From assembly GCF_030503735.1 (NCBI RefSeq), contig NZ_CP073096.1, positions 1,302,001-1,366,000 on the forward strand: DNA of 64,000 nt. The letters are read 5' to 3'. Source of the DNA: Corynebacterium tuberculostearicum. Its GTDB lineage: Bacteria; Actinomycetota; Actinomycetes; Mycobacteriales; Mycobacteriaceae. The translations under genes were made by a program, and so were the position numbers. Positions within the stretch are counted from its first letter, which is position 1. Each line of letters starts with the position of its first letter. Shown here piece after piece: positions 54,113 to 63,939 of this stretch. Below the pieces are notes generated by a model. That model was not told where the DNA came from, did not search any database, and worked only from the letters and a program-made list of their open reading frames with translations.

Positions 54113-55435
54113 ATGCTACGCCGCAAATTCCTCGCCCTAGCTTCCACGGCCGCTTCTGCCACCGCACTCGCTGCTTGTGCCGGCACCTCATCCACCAATT
54201 CACAGGGTGGCAACGACAAGGGCGGCGACGGTGAAGTCACTGAGCTGACCTGGTGGTCCAACCACCCCGGCACCTCTAAGGACATTGAAAAAGAAATCAT
54301 CTCCCGCTTTGAAAAGGAGAACCCGGACATCAAGGTCAATCTCGTTGATGCCGGCAAGAACTACGAAGAGGCAGCACAGAAGTTCAACGCCGCGCTCACC
54401 GGCCAGGACCTGCCGGACATCGTGGTGCTGTCTGACGTCTGGTGGTACAACTTTGCCATCAATGGCCAGATTGCCAACGTGGACGACCTTGCTAAGGAAG
54501 CAGGCATCGACCTGTCTACCTATGTGCAGCCGCTCTACGAGGACTACAACTACGATGGCGGACACTTTGCTCTCCCCTTCGCACGCTCCACGCCGCTGTT
54601 CTACTACAACAAGGATGCTTGGAAGAAGGCTGGTCTGCCGGACCGCGGCCCGAAGTCCTGGGATGAGATGGATGAGTGGTCCAAGAAGCTGGCCGAGGCG
54701 GATTCCAAGATGAAGCCTTTTGGTTGGGGTGATGCCGTGGACTACCTGGGGTGGATCTTCCAAGGCCCACTATGGTCCAAGGGCGGCGCTTATTCCGATG
54801 AGTGGGACCTGAAGTTCACCGATGACAAGACGATCAAGGCCGTCGAGTGGCTCAAGAACATCACCGATGAAAAGAAGGGCTACTCCTACGTGGGCAACGA
54901 TATGGCCATGGAGTTCGGCACCGGTCGCGCTGCCGCCACTGTTCTGTCCACCGGTGACCTGGCAGGTCTTACCGATACCGCCAAGTTCGAGCTCGGCACC
55001 GCCTTCCTGCCAAACCCGACTGGCGACGGCGCCTGCCCCACCGGTGGTGCTGGCCTGGCCATCCCGGCTGGCATCAGCAAGAACCGCCAGCTGGCCGCTA
55101 TCAAGCTCATTGACTTCATCACTAATGAGGAAAACACCTGTTACTGGTCCCAGAACGTGGGCTACATGCCGGTGCGCTCCACCGCGGTGGACAACGAGGA
55201 CCAGAAGAAGTTCATGAAGGACAACCCGAACTTCGAAACGGCTATCAAGCAGCTTCCAGAAACCCGGCCGCAGGATAATGCCCGCGTATTCCTCCCCGGC
55301 GCGGACCAGGAAATCGGCGGTGCTTTTGAAAAGATCGTGACCAACCGCGATGACGTCACCAAGGTGCTTACCGATCTGCAAAAGACTCTGCAGTCTATTT
55401 ACGACAACCAGGTCAAGACTGTCATCAATAAGTAG
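54113..55435 (+). CDS. ugpB: glycerol-3-phosphate-type ABC binding lipoprotein UgpB
   Basis: 440 residues from ATG 54113 (AAGGAG upstream). The signal peptide contains a lipobox (ALAAC, Cys at about 22), so it is lipid-anchored on the outer face. Family landmarks: LTWWSNHPG, GKNYEEAAQKFNAALTGQDLPDIV, LFYYNKDAWKKAGL. It captures the substrate and delivers it to UgpAE. Confidence 0.9.
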   Translation: MLRRKFLALASTAASATALAACAGTSSTNSQGGNDKGGDGEVTELTWWSNHPGTSKDIEKEIISRFEKENPDIKVNLVDAGKNYEEAAQKFNAALTGQDLPDIVVLSDVWWYNFAINGQIANVDDLAKEAGIDLSTYVQPLYEDYNYDGGHFALPFARSTPLFYYNKDAWKKAGLPDRGPKSWDEMDEWSKKLAEADSKMKPFGWGDAVDYLGWIFQGPLWSKGGAYSDEWDLKFTDDKTIKAVEWLKNITDEKKGYSYVGNDMAMEFGTGRAAATVLSTGDLAGLTDTAKFELGTAFLPNPTGDGACPTGGAGLAIPAGISKNRQLAAIKLIDFITNEENTCYWSQNVGYMPVRSTAVDNEDQKKFMKDNPNFETAIKQLPETRPQDNARVFLPGADQEIGGAFEKIVTNRDDVTKVLTDLQKTLQSIYDNQVKTVINK

Positions 55436-55484
55436 GCTCTCGCAGCCGACCTCCCCCCCCCACACTAGATTCTGAAAGGTAACC

Positions 55485-56606
55485 ATGGCTACTGTCACCT
55501 TCGATGGCGCAAGCCGCATCTACTCAAAGGACGCGGAACGCCCCGCCGTTGACCGCCTCAACCTGGACATTGCCGATGGCGAATTCTTGGTCCTCGTTGG
55601 CCCATCCGGCTGCGGCAAGTCCACCAGCCTGCGCATGCTGGCAGGTCTTGAGCCCACCGACCGCGGCTCCATCCGCATCGGCGGTAAGGACGTCACCGGG
55701 GTCAGCCCATCGGACCGCGACGTGGCCATGGTCTTTCAGAACTATGCCCTCTATCCCAATATGTCCGTGGCGCAGAATATGTCCTTCGCGCTAGAAAACC
55801 GTAAGGTCCCCAAGAACGAGATCAAGACGCGCGTGCAGGAAGCAGCAAAAATCTTGCAGATGGAAGACCTACTTGACCGCAAACCAGCTAACTTATCCGG
55901 TGGTCAGCGCCAGCGCGTAGCTATGGGACGCGCCATCGTCCGCGAGCCAGCCGTATTCTGTATGGACGAGCCACTGTCCAACCTGGATGCCAAGCTGCGC
56001 GTATCCACCCGCGCGCAGATATCTAACCTGCAGCGCCGCCTTGGTACCACCACTGTTTATGTCACCCACGACCAGACTGAGGCGATGACCATGGGTGACC
56101 GCGTCGCCGTCCTCAATGCTGGCGTCCTGCAACAGGTGGACACCACCCGTACCATTTATGACCGCCCGCAGAACGTCTTCGTCGCCGGATTCATTGGCTC
56201 CCCGGCGATGAATATCTACGACCTCACCCATAACTCCTCTGAGCTCACCATCGGCTCTACCCACATCAATCTGGCTAACTACAACTTTGAGGGCGTTGAG
56301 ACCGTTACCGTGGGCATCCGCCCGGAAGACTGGCAGCTAAGCGATACCGGCAATGGCGGGGCAAAGTTCACCGTCGCGCACGTCGAGGAGCTGGGCAACC
56401 AGACCTATGTCTATGGCGAGCTTGACGACGCCGCCGGCAACAGCTCCGCCGACGGCGTGCTCAAGTCCTCGACCCGGATGGGTGGCCAGACCGGCATTTT
56501 GGTCGATGCCCGCGGCCGCTATGCGGTGGGCGATACTTTCTACGTTTCCCCCGACCCGGACCGCGTGCATTTGTTTAGCACCACCACTGGGGAGCGATTG
56601 AACTAG
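55485..56606 (+). CDS. ugpC: ABC transporter ATPase UgpC
   Basis: 373 residues. Walker A GPSGCGKST, Q-loop FQNYALYPNMSV, signature LSGGQRQRVAMGRA, Walker B FCMDEPLSNLDAKL, and His switch VTHDQ. A C-terminal OB/TOBE domain (about 240-365) follows, as in MsmX/UgpC-type ATPases. It energises UgpAE. Confidence 0.93.
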   Translation: MATVTFDGASRIYSKDAERPAVDRLNLDIADGEFLVLVGPSGCGKSTSLRMLAGLEPTDRGSIRIGGKDVTGVSPSDRDVAMVFQNYALYPNMSVAQNMSFALENRKVPKNEIKTRVQEAAKILQMEDLLDRKPANLSGGQRQRVAMGRAIVREPAVFCMDEPLSNLDAKLRVSTRAQISNLQRRLGTTTVYVTHDQTEAMTMGDRVAVLNAGVLQQVDTTRTIYDRPQNVFVAGFIGSPAMNIYDLTHNSSELTIGSTHINLANYNFEGVETVTVGIRPEDWQLSDTGNGGAKFTVAHVEELGNQTYVYGELDDAAGNSSADGVLKSSTRMGGQTGILVDARGRYAVGDTFYVSPDPDRVHLFSTTTGERLN

Positions 56607-56633
56607 AAGGCAGTCAAAAGGCAGTAAGTTCTT

Positions 56634-56672
56634 CAGTTTCTTATTTTTCCCTTTGCAGACAATAAGAAACTG
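56634..56672. repeat. inverted repeat after ugpC
   Basis: Perfect 12-bp arms CAGTTTCTTATT and AATAAGAAACTG with a 15-base gap. No T-run follows, so it could be a regulator site for the next gene or a weak terminator of ugp. Confidence 0.5.
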
Positions 56673-56782
56673 ATATATGCTCGCGCGCATAAGACGCCCA
56701 TGTAGTCCCGTTTACCACGGATATTGCTGGGAATATCGCACTCAGCGAACCTTAAAATCAACCGAAAGGTAACTTACTGCCT

Positions 56783-57400
56783 ATGCTTTCTTTCAAGAAG
56801 CTTTCTGCCGCCACTCTGGCTGCTGCCGCAATCCTCGGTACCGTCGCCGCACCGGCCGCCAGCGCCAAGAGCGACCCAGTTCGCTCCCTTATTGATCCGG
56901 GCACCTGCAAGACCATCACCAAGCTGGCTAACGATGGCAAGCCTGTTCCGGATCCTTCCATCCTCCATGACGAGGATTCCGTAAAGCCGTACTTCAAAGA
57001 TGGCGTGCTGGAGTACAAGGTGGCAGATAACTTCCCTTACCGCAAGCAGCTCGACGCCGCGGTCGCGGAGTGGAACGAGGCACTAGACGGCAAGGCTTCG
57101 CTAAAGGAAGTTAAGCCTTCCGAGGCAGACGATGACACCATCGCCATCATCTTCAAGCCCGACCCAAATGGCTACGTCCAGGGCTCTGCCTACCCAGATC
57201 ACAAGATGGTCTTCATCAAGATTCCTAATGCCCAGTACCCAGAGGCAGTCCAGGGCACCATCGCCCACGAGCTGGGCCACATGATGGGTGCAGGTCACTC
57301 TTGCGCCGGCGCGCTCATGGCCGGTGCTAACCAGAATCCCATCTCCTACCACGTGACCGCGCTGGATGCGGCTGCCATTATCCAGGGACAGTTCGACTAA
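56783..57400 (+). CDS. secreted snapalysin-like metalloprotease
   Basis: 205 residues. A signal peptide ends at ASA (about residue 28). The active site is HELGHMMGAGH (57266-57298), a metzincin HExxHxxGxxH, followed by CAGALMAG as Met-turn. The layout resembles family M7 snapalysin (small Zn proteases of Actinobacteria). Two cysteines are seen in the mature part, one before and one after the active site. Substrate unknown. Confidence 0.75.
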   Translation: MLSFKKLSAATLAAAAILGTVAAPAASAKSDPVRSLIDPGTCKTITKLANDGKPVPDPSILHDEDSVKPYFKDGVLEYKVADNFPYRKQLDAAVAEWNEALDGKASLKEVKPSEADDDTIAIIFKPDPNGYVQGSAYPDHKMVFIKIPNAQYPEAVQGTIAHELGHMMGAGHSCAGALMAGANQNPISYHVTALDAAAIIQGQFD

Positions 57401-57418
57401 ACGCCTATCGCCTCCTCT

Positions 57419-57453
57419 CCCCTAGGCCCAGTACCGTGCCTAGGGGATTTTTT
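57419..57453 (+). terminator. terminator after the metalloprotease gene
   Basis: Perfect 9-bp arms CCCCTAGGC/GCCTAGGGG and an ATTTTTT tail. Confidence 0.85.
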
Positions 57454-57572
57454 CTGCCTTCACCCGGCAATGTGTTGGATAGGTCGCATTTAACCGATTG
57501 CTTTAGGCGGCACAGAGGCCTACTGCTAACGTTTCCTTTATTCAAAGGTTTGCAAAGGAAAAGGAATTCTCT

Positions 57573-58967
57573 ATGGAAACGTGGGAACCAACACTATCCA
57601 CCGGCCCGCTGCTGGGCATTGCGGTGGCCGCCATCGCCGTAATCTTGGTGTTGGTCATCTACTTTAAGCTTCACGCCTTCCTCACGCTATTGGTGGTCTC
57701 GGCGCTCACGGCGCTAGCTGCCGGCATTCCCCTCGAGGGAATCGTGCCCACCATGACCGAAAGCTTTAGCTCCACCCTAGGCTCGGTGGCACTGCTCGTA
57801 GGCTTGGGCGCCATGATCGGCCGGCTGGTGGAAGCTTCAGGTGGCGCTAAATCGCTTGCCGACGCCATGGTCCGCCGCTTCGGCGAATCCAAAGCACCCC
57901 TAGCGCTCGGCCTAGCCTCGCTGATTATGGGCTTTCCCATTTTCTTCGATGCCGGCCTGATTGTGATGCTGCCGGTCATCTTCGCCGTCGCTCGCCGCTT
58001 GGACGGTCCCGTCCTTGCCTATGGATTGCCGGCAGCCGGCGCGTTTTCTGTCATGCACGTCTACCTGCCGCCGCACCCGGGTCCCGTCGCAGCGAGCGAA
58101 TTCTACGGCGCCGACCTTGGCCTCGTCCTCCTCGTTGGCCTGCTGCTTGCACTGCCTACCTGGTATATCTCCGGCTATCGCTTTGGCTTGCTCTCCGGCA
58201 AAAAATTCCCCATCAAAGTAACTGATGCCATCGCCGGTCCCCTCCTCGCGGATGACGAACAACCCCATAAGCCCGCCTCTGCCGCCACGGTGATCTCCAT
58301 CCTGCTTATCCCCATGGTGCTCATCTTCTTCAACACCGGACTCAATGCTTTGGCCTCCTATGGCACCATTGACGCCGACGCCGCGTGGGTACGGTTCTTT
58401 GTCATGCTGGGCCAGACCCCTATTGCCCTGCTAATTACCCTCCTCATCGCGCTCGTGGTCCTCGGCCTGCGCCGTGGCGTAGAAAAGACCGCGCTGGAAA
58501 AGCTTGTCGATTCCTCGCTCGGGCCCATCTGTTCCGTTGTGCTCATCACCGGTGCCGGCGGCATGTTCGGCGGCGTGCTGCGCACCTCTGGCATTGGTGA
58601 TGCGCTTGCTGATTCCCTCTCCGGCCTTGGCATCCCCGTCATCCTGGCGTGCTACCTCATCGCTGTGGCCCTGCGCCTGGCCCAAGGCTCGGCGACCGTT
58701 GCTCTCACTACAGCCGCCGCTCTTATGGTCCCGGCCGTGGAAGCAGGCGGCTTCAACGAACTACAGCTCGCGCTTATCGTCGTAGCCACCGCCGCTGGTT
58801 CCGTCTTTGGCTCCCACGTCAATGACTCCGGATTCTGGCTCGTCGGCCGCCTCATGGGCATGGACACAATTACCACGCTTAAGACCTGGACCGTCAACCA
58901 GGTCCTCATCTCCGTTATCGGCTTCGCCCTAGTACTAGTCATGTACGGCCTGACAGCCGCTTTCTAG
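57573..58967 (+). CDS. gntP: GntP-family gluconate transporter
   Basis: 464 residues with about 12 hydrophobic segments. The GntP-family traits are present: IVPTMTESFSSTLGSVALLVGLGAMIGRL and LPPHPGPVAAS. AAGGAAT precedes ATG 57573. It imports gluconate with protons. The kinase gene gntK is convergent, 8 bases away. Confidence 0.9.
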   Translation: METWEPTLSTGPLLGIAVAAIAVILVLVIYFKLHAFLTLLVVSALTALAAGIPLEGIVPTMTESFSSTLGSVALLVGLGAMIGRLVEASGGAKSLADAMVRRFGESKAPLALGLASLIMGFPIFFDAGLIVMLPVIFAVARRLDGPVLAYGLPAAGAFSVMHVYLPPHPGPVAASEFYGADLGLVLLVGLLLALPTWYISGYRFGLLSGKKFPIKVTDAIAGPLLADDEQPHKPASAATVISILLIPMVLIFFNTGLNALASYGTIDADAAWVRFFVMLGQTPIALLITLLIALVVLGLRRGVEKTALEKLVDSSLGPICSVVLITGAGGMFGGVLRTSGIGDALADSLSGLGIPVILACYLIAVALRLAQGSATVALTTAAALMVPAVEAGGFNELQLALIVVATAAGSVFGSHVNDSGFWLVGRLMGMDTITTLKTWTVNQVLISVIGFALVLVMYGLTAAF

Positions 58968-58975
58968 CACTAGCT

Positions 58976-59485
58976 TTAAGCTCCCGTCTTAATCCATTCC
59001 GCGGCATCGCCCGCAATGTCCGACGCCGGCCGTGTCACATCAAAGACCCGACCGGTTTCGTCATTTTCCAGCGGTTCCAAAGTATCGAACTGCGATTGCA
59101 AGAGCGATGCCGGCATAAAGTGTCCCGGCCGGTGTTGCATGCGCTCATACAGCACGTCAAAGTCCCCGTGCACGTGGACAAATACCACGCTCGGGCAGTA
59201 CTCCCGAATCAAATCTCGATATTGTCGCTTCAGCGCACTGCACCCCACCATCGCGCCTTCCGGCCTATCAGCCAACCACTGACCAATCTGTTTCAGCCAC
59301 GGCTCCCGGTCCGCATCATTGAGAGGTATTCCCGCCGCCATCTTGTCGATATTGGACTGCGGATGCATATCATCGCCATCGCGATACTCCAGACCTACCA
59401 AAGGCGACAGCGTCTCCCCTACCGTTGTCTTACCCGAGCCTGATACTCCCATAACTACAATGTGGCGGAAACTGTGCTGATTCAT
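58976..59485 (-). CDS. gntK: gluconokinase
   Basis: 169 residues. P-loop VVMGVSGSGKTTVG, then YRDGDDMHPQSNIDKMAAGIPLNDADREPWL and VGCSALKRQYRDLIRE are diagnostic. It phosphorylates gluconate to 6-phosphogluconate for the pentose-phosphate pathway. The convergent gene pair suggests separate but coregulated promoters. Confidence 0.94.
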   Translation of the reverse strand: MNQHSFRHIVVMGVSGSGKTTVGETLSPLVGLEYRDGDDMHPQSNIDKMAAGIPLNDADREPWLKQIGQWLADRPEGAMVGCSALKRQYRDLIREYCPSVVFVHVHGDFDVLYERMQHRPGHFMPASLLQSQFDTLEPLENDETGRVFDVTRPASDIAGDAAEWIKTGA

Positions 59486-59876
59486 GATGGCTCCTAGGGT
59501 TGGGGTGTTCCCTTCGAGTTTAGGCTGAACCCCAGCGCTGACCTATTTAGCGCCGTTCTCATCCCTGCCATGACCGGTGCGACTTGTGTCATTGCGACCA
59601 CCAAGTCATCTGTGATGAGCGATGGCCAAGTCCTGCCCGTTTTGACACAACTCATCAAAGTGGCCACGAACCTCAGCAGAGGTTACTTCCACAAGAAAAT
59701 GAAGGATGGTGCGGTCGTCGGGTTGATTCGCCGCCTAAATGAATTCCCGTAATGATTCTGTCTGGCGCCCCCTATCCCACCTAGACAGCCGCGTTTCTAC
59801 CCCAAACCGGCGGTGCAGGGGCTATAACGTGGCTGAAAGTTGGGTTCCCGCGCAGCGGACGCGAAGCGACCGTGGC
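59486..59876. other. intergenic region upstream of gntK, downstream of iunH
   Basis: 390 bases with no supported gene. A 60-codon frame at 59570 lacks a ribosome site and family features. It holds the gntK promoter and the second 3' repeat element (59797-59845). Confidence 0.4.
59797..59845 (-). repeat. repeated 3' element, copy 2
   Basis: TTCTACCCCA, about 20 bases, TAACGTGGCTGAAAGTTG, related to 29528-29580. Like copy 1, it lies a few dozen bases downstream of a minus-strand stop codon (iunH). Confidence 0.5.
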
Positions 59877-60818
59877 CTAGACGAGGTTTTTGAGGGCGTC
59901 GGTGACAAGGCGCCAGAAACCGGCGTGGTCAAGGGTGGTGGCAACTTGGGTGTGACAGGAGGCGTCGGCAGGCTCGCGGAGATCGGTGACGGTCATGCCG
60001 GTGGTAAGGGCACCGGCAAGCTCGACGTGGACCGGTGCCTTGCGGGTCTGGACGATGTCCGGATCGATGAGGTAGGCGATGGTGCACGGGTCGTGGACCG
60101 GTGGGTTATCAAAGCCCTGGTTGGCCTGGTAGGCCTTGCGGAAGAAACCGAAGAGGCCCACGACGAACTCGGAGACCGGAGTATTTAGCGCCTTGATTTC
60201 GGCTTCGACCTCTGGGGTGGCAAGCGCCTGGTGAGTGAGATCGAGGCCCACCATGGTCACAGGCCAAGGCTCTTCGAAGACGATGTGGGCGGCCTCGGGA
60301 TCGATCTTGATATTGAACTCGGCAACCGGAGACCAATTGCCCTCGTGATAGCCACCGCCCATGAGGACGACTTCCTTGACGCGCTCGACGATGCGCGGCT
60401 CCTTGCGCGCGGCCATCGCGATATTGGTAAGCGGGCCGGTGGGCACCAGGGTGATGGTGCCGGGCTCGTGGGACATGATGGTGTCGATGATGAAGTCGAT
60501 GGCGTGGGCGTCGGCAAGCGCGGTGCTTGGCTCCGGAAGCTCGACGCCTTCCACGTCCATGCCGGTGGAACCGTGGATAGCCTCGGCAACCTCAACGGGG
60601 CGCACGAGCGGGCGATCGCAGCCGGCATAAACCGGAACCTCAGGATGCCCAGCGATTTCCTTGACCACCCGGGCATTGTGGGAGACCTTGTCCAAAATCT
60701 GGTTGCCACCCACGGTGGTAATGCCCAGCAGGTCGATGTTGGGGTTGCCCAGGGCTAGGAGCAGGGCCACCGCATCATCGTGGCCGGGGTCGCAGTCCAG
60801 AATAATTTTTCGCGTCAT
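59877..60818 (-). CDS. inosine-uridine-type nucleoside hydrolase
   Basis: 313 residues. The calcium-binding N-terminal motif DCDPGHDDAVALLLALG is intact, and PTGPLTNIA is present. It splits nucleosides into base and ribose. Downstream member of an operon with an MFS transporter (9-base gap), suggesting nucleoside or purine/pyrimidine salvage. Confidence 0.93.
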   Translation of the reverse strand: MTRKIILDCDPGHDDAVALLLALGNPNIDLLGITTVGGNQILDKVSHNARVVKEIAGHPEVPVYAGCDRPLVRPVEVAEAIHGSTGMDVEGVELPEPSTALADAHAIDFIIDTIMSHEPGTITLVPTGPLTNIAMAARKEPRIVERVKEVVLMGGGYHEGNWSPVAEFNIKIDPEAAHIVFEEPWPVTMVGLDLTHQALATPEVEAEIKALNTPVSEFVVGLFGFFRKAYQANQGFDNPPVHDPCTIAYLIDPDIVQTRKAPVHVELAGALTTGMTVTDLREPADASCHTQVATTLDHAGFWRLVTDALKNLV

Positions 60819-60827
60819 GTCACGAGC

Positions 60828-62252
60828 CTACTTTCGGGCGTTGACGGCCGCCACGGTGTCATCGATGGACTCCGGGCGCGGAATGAGGAAGGACAAAGCT
60901 AGGGCCGCAAGCAGGATGATGACACCGGCGATCATGCCCGCGCGATAGCCATGCTCGAAGGAGCCAGAAACCGCGAAGAGCACCGCGAAGGACAAGCCCG
61001 CGCCTAGGTTGAAAGCGCCGGCGTTCATGCCGGGAAGATAGCCCTGGTTATCGGCCGGCGAGAGCACAATTCCTAAGCCATTGAGCATGATATTGGCAAT
61101 GCCGGCGTAGGTCACGCCCAAGAAGATGGAGACGAAAAGCAGGGTCCACGCGTTCGGAACGCCCACCACGAAGATGGCAATAATCAGGCCTACGACGGTG
61201 CCAATGAGGCCGGTTTGCAGGACGTATTTGTAGCCCAGCTTGGAGGCCATCCAGCCGGCAATGGGGCCGAAGACCAAGCCCGCAAGGGCGTATGGAGTAA
61301 GGGTGACCCAGGAAATGGTGCTGGCAGAAATTCCAGCACCGGCCTCTGCATCCTGGCCGAGGTTCGGGATAAGACCGTTCATCACGGCAAAGACGCCGGT
61401 CATGGTCAAAAGCGTGGTAGCAAGCAGTGCCCACGTGCGGCGCTGCTTCAGGTAAGCCACCGGCACGAGCGGATCGGCGACCTTCTTCTCCACATTCCAG
61501 AAAGCCCAGAAGCCGGCTGCGCCAATGAGGATGAGGATGATGACGAGGAACCAATTGGCCTCGGCAAGCTTGCCCGCCTCGTTGAATGCGGTGAGAACAC
61601 ACCCCAGCGCCACGGCCAGGGGCAGCACGCCCGCCCAGTCCATGCGCGGGGTTTCGGTGGCCGTGGACTCCTTGGTAAATACCTGCACCGCTACTACTGC
61701 GATGGCGCACAGTACTGCCATGGTCCAAAAGACCGAGCGGTAGCCAAAGTTTCCTGCCAACCAACCGCCGGCCAGGGCATCCACGCCAGCGATGCCACCA
61801 TTGACGGAAGTGACAATTCCCAGCAGCAAGGCATACTGCTGTTCATTAAGCACTTGCTGGCGCAGCATGATAAGGCACAGCGGAACCGTAGGTCCTGCCA
61901 CGCCCTGAATGATGCGGCCGATAAGCAGCACGGCGACGTTCGGTGCGACGGCGGAAGCCACGCAGCCCAGCGCAGCAACGCCCATCATGCCGACGAGGAC
62001 CTTTCTGCGTCCGATGAGGTCACCCCAGCGCGGCAGAAATAGTGAGAATAGTGCCGCGGCCGTAAAGAATGCCGTTTGCGTCAGGCCGATCTGTGCGGTG
62101 GTGGCGCCCAGCTCATCTTCCATCGTCGCCAAGGCAGGCGAGAGCATCGACGCATTGAGCTGGAAAGCGAACACCGCCGTAAGCAGTGCAAACATCAATG
62201 GAATATAGGAGCTGGGCTGGAGCTTAGCTGGCTCGGAGGTGGTGGAAGTCAT
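60828..62252 (-). CDS. MFS transporter of the nucleoside hydrolase operon
   Basis: 474 residues from ATG 62252. About 14 membrane segments, motif RWGDLIGRRKVLVG between the second and third. A TAAATT -10 element ends 7 bases before the ATG, so translation is probably leaderless. It might move nucleosides or a drug; the operon favours the former but the 14-helix type favours export. Confidence 0.82.
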   Translation of the reverse strand: MTSTTSEPAKLQPSSYIPLMFALLTAVFAFQLNASMLSPALATMEDELGATTAQIGLTQTAFFTAAALFSLFLPRWGDLIGRRKVLVGMMGVAALGCVASAVAPNVAVLLIGRIIQGVAGPTVPLCLIMLRQQVLNEQQYALLLGIVTSVNGGIAGVDALAGGWLAGNFGYRSVFWTMAVLCAIAVVAVQVFTKESTATETPRMDWAGVLPLAVALGCVLTAFNEAGKLAEANWFLVIILILIGAAGFWAFWNVEKKVADPLVPVAYLKQRRTWALLATTLLTMTGVFAVMNGLIPNLGQDAEAGAGISASTISWVTLTPYALAGLVFGPIAGWMASKLGYKYVLQTGLIGTVVGLIIAIFVVGVPNAWTLLFVSIFLGVTYAGIANIMLNGLGIVLSPADNQGYLPGMNAGAFNLGAGLSFAVLFAVSGSFEHGYRAGMIAGVIILLAALALSFLIPRPESIDDTVAAVNARK

Positions 62253-62367
62253 GGCTACCAATTTAGTGCATGCTCCCTTTCTCCATATTTCTTTTAGATT
62301 TAACCAGCGATTCACCCCGACTACTTAGGCTGGAAAAGTTCCTTTTAAACCTCTTGTGGAGCTTTGT

Positions 62368-63918
62368 ATGCCTTACTCAAATAGTCGTTCTTCTTTTAAT
62401 CGTCGTAACTTCCTGCAGATTGCAGGCGTTTCGGCCGCAGCGGTGGCTGCGGGTATTAATGCGCCGGCGAAGGCGAGTGCGCAGTCGAGCCTGAGTTCAT
62501 GGGGATCCTCGCAAGGCGGTGAACTGCCGCAGGATTCGGAGCTTTTTGGACTAGGTGTAGCTGCGGGCACGCCGCGGCACGATTCGATGATCTTGTGGAC
62601 CCGCTTGGCCCCAGAACCGCTGGCCGAGGATGGTCATGGTGGAATGACCGGCGGCGATGTTCGCGTGGGTTGGGAGGTTGCGAAGGATGAGGGGTTTGGA
62701 GACGTCGTCAAGCAAGGCGAGGCCCTAGCCCAACGCGAGCTGGCGCACTCGGTGCACCCGCAGGTGACTGGGCTGGAGCCTGCAACTGAGTATTTTTATC
62801 GCTTCCGCGTGGATGGCAAGGTGAGCCCAGCAGGTCGGTTTAAAACTCTGCCCGCGCCCGGCGCGAAGGTGGATGATTTCACCTTCACCGTAGCTTCCTG
62901 CCAGGCGTGGTACCACGGCTATTTCACCCCGTGGAAGCACATTGCGCAGGAACCGGACCTGGATATGACGATTTTCGTGGGTGACTACATCTACGAATAC
63001 GGCATTGTGGAAGGCGATAATTTGTGGCGCCAAGGCGCAAGCGTGCCCGATGTTTTCAAGGCCAAGGTGGAGACTCTGGAACAGTATCGCCTGCGCTACT
63101 CGCTCTTTAAATCCGATGAGCACCTGCAGGCCGCGCACGCACGCGCCGCAATGGCGATTGTGTGGGATGACCACGAGGTAGAAAATAACTACGCCGGTAA
63201 TTGGTCCGAGGTTGGTACCAAGGCCGAACACTTCCTCTACCAGCGCGCAGCTGCCTACCGTGCATTTTATGAGAATCTTCCGGTGGCCCCGCCCGCGCTT
63301 CCCGATGGCCCCAATAACCGCATCTATGATTCCTTCGATGTGGGCACGCTAATGCGTTTTAATCTGGTCGATACCCGCCAATACCGCGAAGAATCTGCAG
63401 AAGACGCCAGCATCTTGGGCGCGGAGCAGGAGCAGTGGCTCAATGATAAGCTCGCCACTTCCCCGGCACAGTGGAACGTGGTGGTCAATAGCGTGGTCGT
63501 CGTACCGATCGCCGATAGCGCCGACCAGTGGGACGGCTTCCCAGCAGCACGTCGCCGGCTTATCGAATCCTTATCCAAGGTCAGCGATCCCGTTGTCTTC
63601 ACCGGCGATATTCACCAACACTGCGCTGCCGAGATCCAATCCGAATCCGGCCAGCCCGTAGGCGTGGAATTGGTCGCTACCTCCATTGCTTCCGATGGCG
63701 ATGGCTTCGCCGGTTCCAAGAGCACCGAATGGCTGGAAAAGCCATATGTGAAGGCCATGGATAAGCGCCGTGGCTACATCAAGGTGCGCGCTTCCCGCGA
63801 GCACCTCGATTCCGAATTCGTCGTCGTGCCCTGGATCGAGCGCGATGATACCGCCCCGCGTGAGACTGCTTTCTCCTTCCGCACCAATGCCGGCGAGCAC
63901 ACGCTGCGCTCCCTCTAA
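62368..63918 (+). CDS. phoD: PhoD-type alkaline phosphatase/phosphodiesterase, Tat-exported
   Basis: 516 residues from ATG 62368 (GGAG seven bases upstream). The Tat signal is RRNFLQIAG, followed by a hydrophobic Ala-rich stretch and ASA. The metallophosphatase core has CQAWY, DYIYEYG, WDDHEVENNY and FTGDIHQH. It frees phosphate from organic phosphate outside the cell, fitting the ugp system in a phosphate-limited state. Confidence 0.9.
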   Translation: MPYSNSRSSFNRRNFLQIAGVSAAAVAAGINAPAKASAQSSLSSWGSSQGGELPQDSELFGLGVAAGTPRHDSMILWTRLAPEPLAEDGHGGMTGGDVRVGWEVAKDEGFGDVVKQGEALAQRELAHSVHPQVTGLEPATEYFYRFRVDGKVSPAGRFKTLPAPGAKVDDFTFTVASCQAWYHGYFTPWKHIAQEPDLDMTIFVGDYIYEYGIVEGDNLWRQGASVPDVFKAKVETLEQYRLRYSLFKSDEHLQAAHARAAMAIVWDDHEVENNYAGNWSEVGTKAEHFLYQRAAAYRAFYENLPVAPPALPDGPNNRIYDSFDVGTLMRFNLVDTRQYREESAEDASILGAEQEQWLNDKLATSPAQWNVVVNSVVVVPIADSADQWDGFPAARRRLIESLSKVSDPVVFTGDIHQHCAAEIQSESGQPVGVELVATSIASDGDGFAGSKSTEWLEKPYVKAMDKRRGYIKVRASREHLDSEFVVVPWIERDDTAPRETAFSFRTNAGEHTLRSL

Positions 63919-63939
63919 ACCCCGAAAGGACAATTCATC

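Noticed and set aside
59570..59752. 60-codon frame between gntK and iunH
   Set aside because: No ribosome site or recognisable family; could be a remnant but cannot be supported.
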